This document shows, one piece after another, positions 61,392-64,000 of a stretch of DNA of 64,000 nucleotides. The position numbers were made by a program, and so were the translations under genes. Location: positions 1 to 64,000 of the forward strand of contig JBAZTO010000002.1 in the NCBI GenBank assembly GCA_041661865.1. The letters are read 5' to 3'. Below the pieces are notes generated by a model. That model did not search any database. It saw only the letters and a list, made by a program, of their open reading frames with translations, and was not told where the DNA came from. Source of the stretch: JBAZTO01 sp041661865 (GTDB taxonomy: Bacteria > Planctomycetota > Phycisphaerae > SM23-33). The first letter of the stretch is position 1; each line of letters begins with the position of its first letter.

Positions 61392-62633
61392 ATGGCTGTA
61401 ATCCGTAATGACGATTTATTGAAATCCCCTCCCGCACTGGCTGATCTTCCCGTGGCCCGGACAGCGCCCGAAGTGAATGTCCACCTTCTCAGCGACCTGC
61501 CCACCGACAACGACGAGCGGTGGTTGAACATGGCCGACGGCTGCCTGGCAAGCAACGGCCGATTTTATACCGGCGTGGGCAACACCCTGGAGGACATCGA
61601 CGGCCGCGGCCAGAGCCGGATCTACGAGCTGGACCCGGCCAGCGGGAATGTCCGCCTGTTTGCCGATGTGCGGGCGACTCTGAGCGATCCGCTGATCTGT
61701 GCCGGCAAGCTCCAAGCGCGGCTGGACCAGGGGCGGGACGGCAAAATTTATCTTGCCACCCACTGTGGGCTGCCCCCCAGCGAGGCCGCACAGGCCGCTG
61801 GGTATAAAGGCTCGGCGATCATCGCGTTCGACCCCAACGGCGGACAGGTCGAGCTGATCGACGTACCTGCCCACGGCGATGGAATGCCCGCGTCCCGCCT
61901 CGACGCCCAGCGGATGCTTCTCTACACCTTCGCCACGCCCAGCAACCACCTGCTGATCTACGACCTGATGGAGCGAAAAGTGGTCTTTCGCGGCCTGGGC
62001 GAGTCGGTCAGCGGCACGCGCCATATCATGCTCGATCGCGACGGCAACGCCTACTTCACCGTCAACCGGGGCTTCCTGGCCCGCTACAGCCCCGAGACCA
62101 ACCTGGTGGAGATGACGGCCGCCCAGCTCCCAATGAGCCGCCGCCACTCCGAGATCAGCCGAACGGGCAACAAGCTTCGCGCCTCGACTGAACCTACATC
62201 CGACGGCACGATCTATGGCATGACGCATCATGGAGTACTCTTTGCCTTCGAGCCTCACGCGCGAACGCTGCGGGAGTTGGGGCCCAATCTGGACGATGGC
62301 GTCTATACCGTTACCCTGGCCCTCAGCCGGAACGAAAAGTACCTGTATTACAGCCTGACGGCCCCCGAGGGCGCCTCCCTGTACGGCGTGCCGATCATCC
62401 AGTACGAGCTGGCCACCGGAAGGCGGAAGGCCATTGCCTTCCTGGGCGACGCGATCCGCCAGGCCTTCGACTACCGCATATCGCGGAACTTCAATACTCG
62501 CCTCTCGCCTGACGGCACGACGCTGTACTTCACCTTCAACGGCGCGCGGCCGGTCGCCGAAGGCCAGGTCCAGGACGACTACGGCCTGCCCTCGATCGTG
62601 ACCGTGCGGATTCCCGATTCCGAGCAGCCTTGA
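61392..62633 (+). CDS. Beta-propeller protein of unknown function
   Basis: 413 aa without signal peptide. Repeated blade-like units occur (GQSRIYELDPASGNVRLFAD, KGSAIIAFDPNGGQVELID, NHLLIYDLMERKVVFRGL, GNAYFTVNRGFLARYSPET), as in SMP-30/NHL/WD-type six- or seven-bladed propellers. I do not recognise a specific family. It is neither co-directional with close neighbours nor obviously in an operon. The preceding MTase gene is divergent. Confidence 0.65.
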   Translation: MAVIRNDDLLKSPPALADLPVARTAPEVNVHLLSDLPTDNDERWLNMADGCLASNGRFYTGVGNTLEDIDGRGQSRIYELDPASGNVRLFADVRATLSDPLICAGKLQARLDQGRDGKIYLATHCGLPPSEAAQAAGYKGSAIIAFDPNGGQVELIDVPAHGDGMPASRLDAQRMLLYTFATPSNHLLIYDLMERKVVFRGLGESVSGTRHIMLDRDGNAYFTVNRGFLARYSPETNLVEMTAAQLPMSRRHSEISRTGNKLRASTEPTSDGTIYGMTHHGVLFAFEPHARTLRELGPNLDDGVYTVTLALSRNEKYLYYSLTAPEGASLYGVPIIQYELATGRRKAIAFLGDAIRQAFDYRISRNFNTRLSPDGTTLYFTFNGARPVAEGQVQDDYGLPSIVTVRIPDSEQP

Positions 62634-62658
62634 GCGCGGGTGGCGGGGATCCAGGCAG

Positions 62659-62716
62659 CACAGGCATCTCGCCTGTGTCCGGTCCAACTTCTTAATGCAC
62701 AGGCGAGACGCCTGTG
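62659..62716. repeat. Two 7-bp stem/5-nt loop hairpins
   Basis: CACAGGC-ATCTC-GCCTGTG (62659-62677) and CACAGGC-GAGAC-GCCTGTG (62698-62716). Same design as the four hairpins at 15751-15850 (7-bp stem, RTCTY or complementary loop), with different stem bases. The second ends directly at the msrBA stop codon on the minus strand (62717-62719). Confidence 0.8.
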
Positions 62717-63748
62717 CTACCTGAAGCTCGTTTTGGGCGTGTCAAATCGCTTCACGCGAACATGACAGTCGTAGCGTCCCGGGTGCCTGCGAAGGTAGTC
62801 CTGGTGATCCGCCTCCGCCGGCCAGAATGTCGAAGCCGGAACCACCTCGGTCACTACCGCGTATCCTTTTGCCCGCAGTTGGGCGATGAGCGCCTCGGCT
62901 GTCTGTTTCTGCTCGGGGGTCTGGTAGAACACCGCGGAGCGGTACTGCGAACCTACGTCAGGCCCCTGCCGGTCGCGCGTCGTGGGGTCGTGAATCTCGA
63001 AGAAGAGCCGGGCCAACTGCTCGTAGCTGACCCTGGCGGGGTCAAAGACAATCTCCACCGCCTCGGCGTGGCCGGTCTTGCCGGTGCACACCTGCTCGTA
63101 GGTGGGACGCTCCACCTTGCCGCCGGTGTAGCCGGATGTGACGGCCAGCACGCCGGGGGCCTGCTTGAACAGGTGCTCCACACCCCAGAAGCATCCGCCG
63201 GCGAAGAGGGCCTTCTGGAGCGGCCAATTCGACTCGGGGACAAACGCGATGGAGGCGGAGTTGACGCAGTGCCGCGTGTCCTTGTCGGTCAGTCGCTCGC
63301 CGGTGAAGACATGGCCGAGGTGCCCGCCGCAGTGGGCGCAGGTGATCTCGGTCCGCCGGCCGTCGGCATCGACATGACGAGTGACCGCGCCGGGTATCTC
63401 GTCGTCGAAGCTCGGCCAGCCGCAATCGCTGCGGAACTTGGCCGACGAAAGGTACAGCGGCGTGCCGCACTGCCGGCAGACATAGACGCCACGCTCAAAG
63501 TTGCTCACCAGCGGGCCGGTGAAGGGCCTCTCGGTGCCCTTGCCCAGGATGATGAGCTTCTCCGCCTCGCTGAGCGGCGGCATGGCCACTCTTGATGCCG
63601 CCGGTTGCGTCGGGGCAGCCTGGGATTGTGCAGGCTTGTCAGGCATGGGGTTCTCCGGCGGGGCCGACGCTCGGGAAGAGCATCCGGCTCCGAGAATTAC
63701 GAACAAGGCAACGACGGCGGAAACAACTGTCTGCACTACAACCACCAT
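62717..63748 (-). CDS. MsrB-MsrA fusion lipoprotein (methionine sulfoxide reductase)
   Basis: 343 aa. Lipobox VILGAGCSSRA. From about residue 60 the MsrB domain: VYVCRQCGTPLY and ITCAHCGGHLGHVF (zinc CXXC pairs), active Cys in RHCVNSASIAF. From about 180 the MsrA domain: FAGGCFWGVEHLF (active Cys), SGYTGGKVERPTYEQVC, GHAEAVEIVFDP, GSQYRSAVFY. It reduces both R- and S-methionine sulfoxide in envelope proteins. Fusion order B-A is a known alternative to A-B. Confidence 0.92.
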   Translation of the reverse strand: MVVVVQTVVSAVVALFVILGAGCSSRASAPPENPMPDKPAQSQAAPTQPAASRVAMPPLSEAEKLIILGKGTERPFTGPLVSNFERGVYVCRQCGTPLYLSSAKFRSDCGWPSFDDEIPGAVTRHVDADGRRTEITCAHCGGHLGHVFTGERLTDKDTRHCVNSASIAFVPESNWPLQKALFAGGCFWGVEHLFKQAPGVLAVTSGYTGGKVERPTYEQVCTGKTGHAEAVEIVFDPARVSYEQLARLFFEIHDPTTRDRQGPDVGSQYRSAVFYQTPEQKQTAEALIAQLRAKGYAVVTEVVPASTFWPAEADHQDYLRRHPGRYDCHVRVKRFDTPKTSFR

Positions 63749-63884
63749 TTCTGCATCCGCGCATCATTCTAGGCGTCTGGGGTTGGGGAGGGCAGGCGTC
63801 GGGCGCACGGGCGAACAGACGTAAGGGTCGAGGTGGTGACCGGGGCAAGGACGCAGGCCGTGGACAAGACCGAGGCGAGCGACG

Positions 63885-64000
63885 CTAACGTTCTTGACGC
63901 CACTCCGGCCGCTTGGTCGAGGGCACAAAGACGTGCGTTCGTCGCCAGAACTTCGAGAAGGCGGTGGAGTGTCTCTTGATCCAGTCCGCCAGCGAGAGAT
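63885..64000 (-). CDS. C-terminal fragment of an unidentified gene
   Basis: About 37 residues ending at stop TAG (63885-63887, minus strand): ADWIKRHSTAFSKFWRR, THVFVPSTKRPEWRQER. Third-codon positions are nearly all G or C, as in genuine genes of this genome. The rest lies beyond the window. I cannot identify the family. Confidence 0.45.
   Translation of the reverse strand, partial: LSLADWIKRHSTAFSKFWRRTHVFVPSTKRPEWRQER

Overview
The window is GC-rich (roughly 60-65% by eye) and gene-dense. It looks like a chromosomal segment of a Gram-negative-type bacterium of the PVC group, most likely a planctomycete close to the Phycisphaerae. Supporting signs are a fused LpxC-FabZ protein next to LpxD and LpxA genes, BamA and an OmpH/Skp chaperone, TTG and GTG starts, and many short palindromic repeats in intergenic gaps. 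The phylum assignment is an inference. No rRNA, tRNA or CRISPR array was seen.

Layout. 0.5-5 kb: ECF sigma and anti-sigma pair, then isoprenoid genes ispA and dxs. 5-11 kb: thioredoxin-like membrane protein, Tat-exported SGNH hydrolase, a large multi-TM protein, a small membrane protein and an HD-GYP response regulator. 11.1-17.8 kb: an arsenic operon (arsR, arsA, an arsD fusion, a CcdA-like gene, arsC, acr3, arsM) preceded by a duplicated promoter/operator and a 19-codon arsR stub. 17.8-27.8 kb (minus strand): an 11-subunit complex-I-like membrane [NiFe]-hydrogenase plus its maturation protease. 28-32.3 kb: ferritin-like protein, hybrid histidine kinase and a REC-GGDEF diguanylate cyclase. 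32.4-39 kb: dnaE (apparent frameshift), dnaA, a lower-GC candidate oriC and an MgtE-type transporter. 39-41 kb: Rhs remnants carrying a toxin-like tip and a likely membrane immunity gene. 41-49.4 kb: envelope block ompH, bamA, lpxD, lpxC-fabZ, two lpxA-like genes and a Gfo/Idh/MocA oxidoreductase. 49.4-51.7 kb: a mobile island with a tandem REP array, a REP-associated HUH transposase, a cluster of hairpins and an AT-richer PIN-domain gene. 51.8-59.5 kb: PPIase lipoprotein, mfd, M48 peptidase and a GalU-like nucleotidyltransferase. 59.5-61.2 kb: a convergent Type II restriction-modification pair. 61.4-64 kb: beta-propeller protein, MsrB-MsrA lipoprotein and the end of an unidentified gene.

How the parts fit. 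The arsenic cluster covers sensing, reduction, chaperoning, efflux and methylation, and adds a membrane thiol-redox branch that is not standard. The hydrogenase keeps the four NiFe cysteine ligands while carrying homologues of all membrane subunits of complex I, including a divergent NuoA, which suggests ferredoxin-linked H2 evolution coupled to ion pumping in an anaerobic or fermentative cell. The envelope block supports lipid A and outer-membrane protein assembly.

The most unusual features are the ArsD-TM-thiol fusion with its CcdA-like partner, the REP array with its transposase, several hairpin repeat families whose copies show compensatory stem changes, the displaced Rhs toxin cassette, and the interrupted dnaE.
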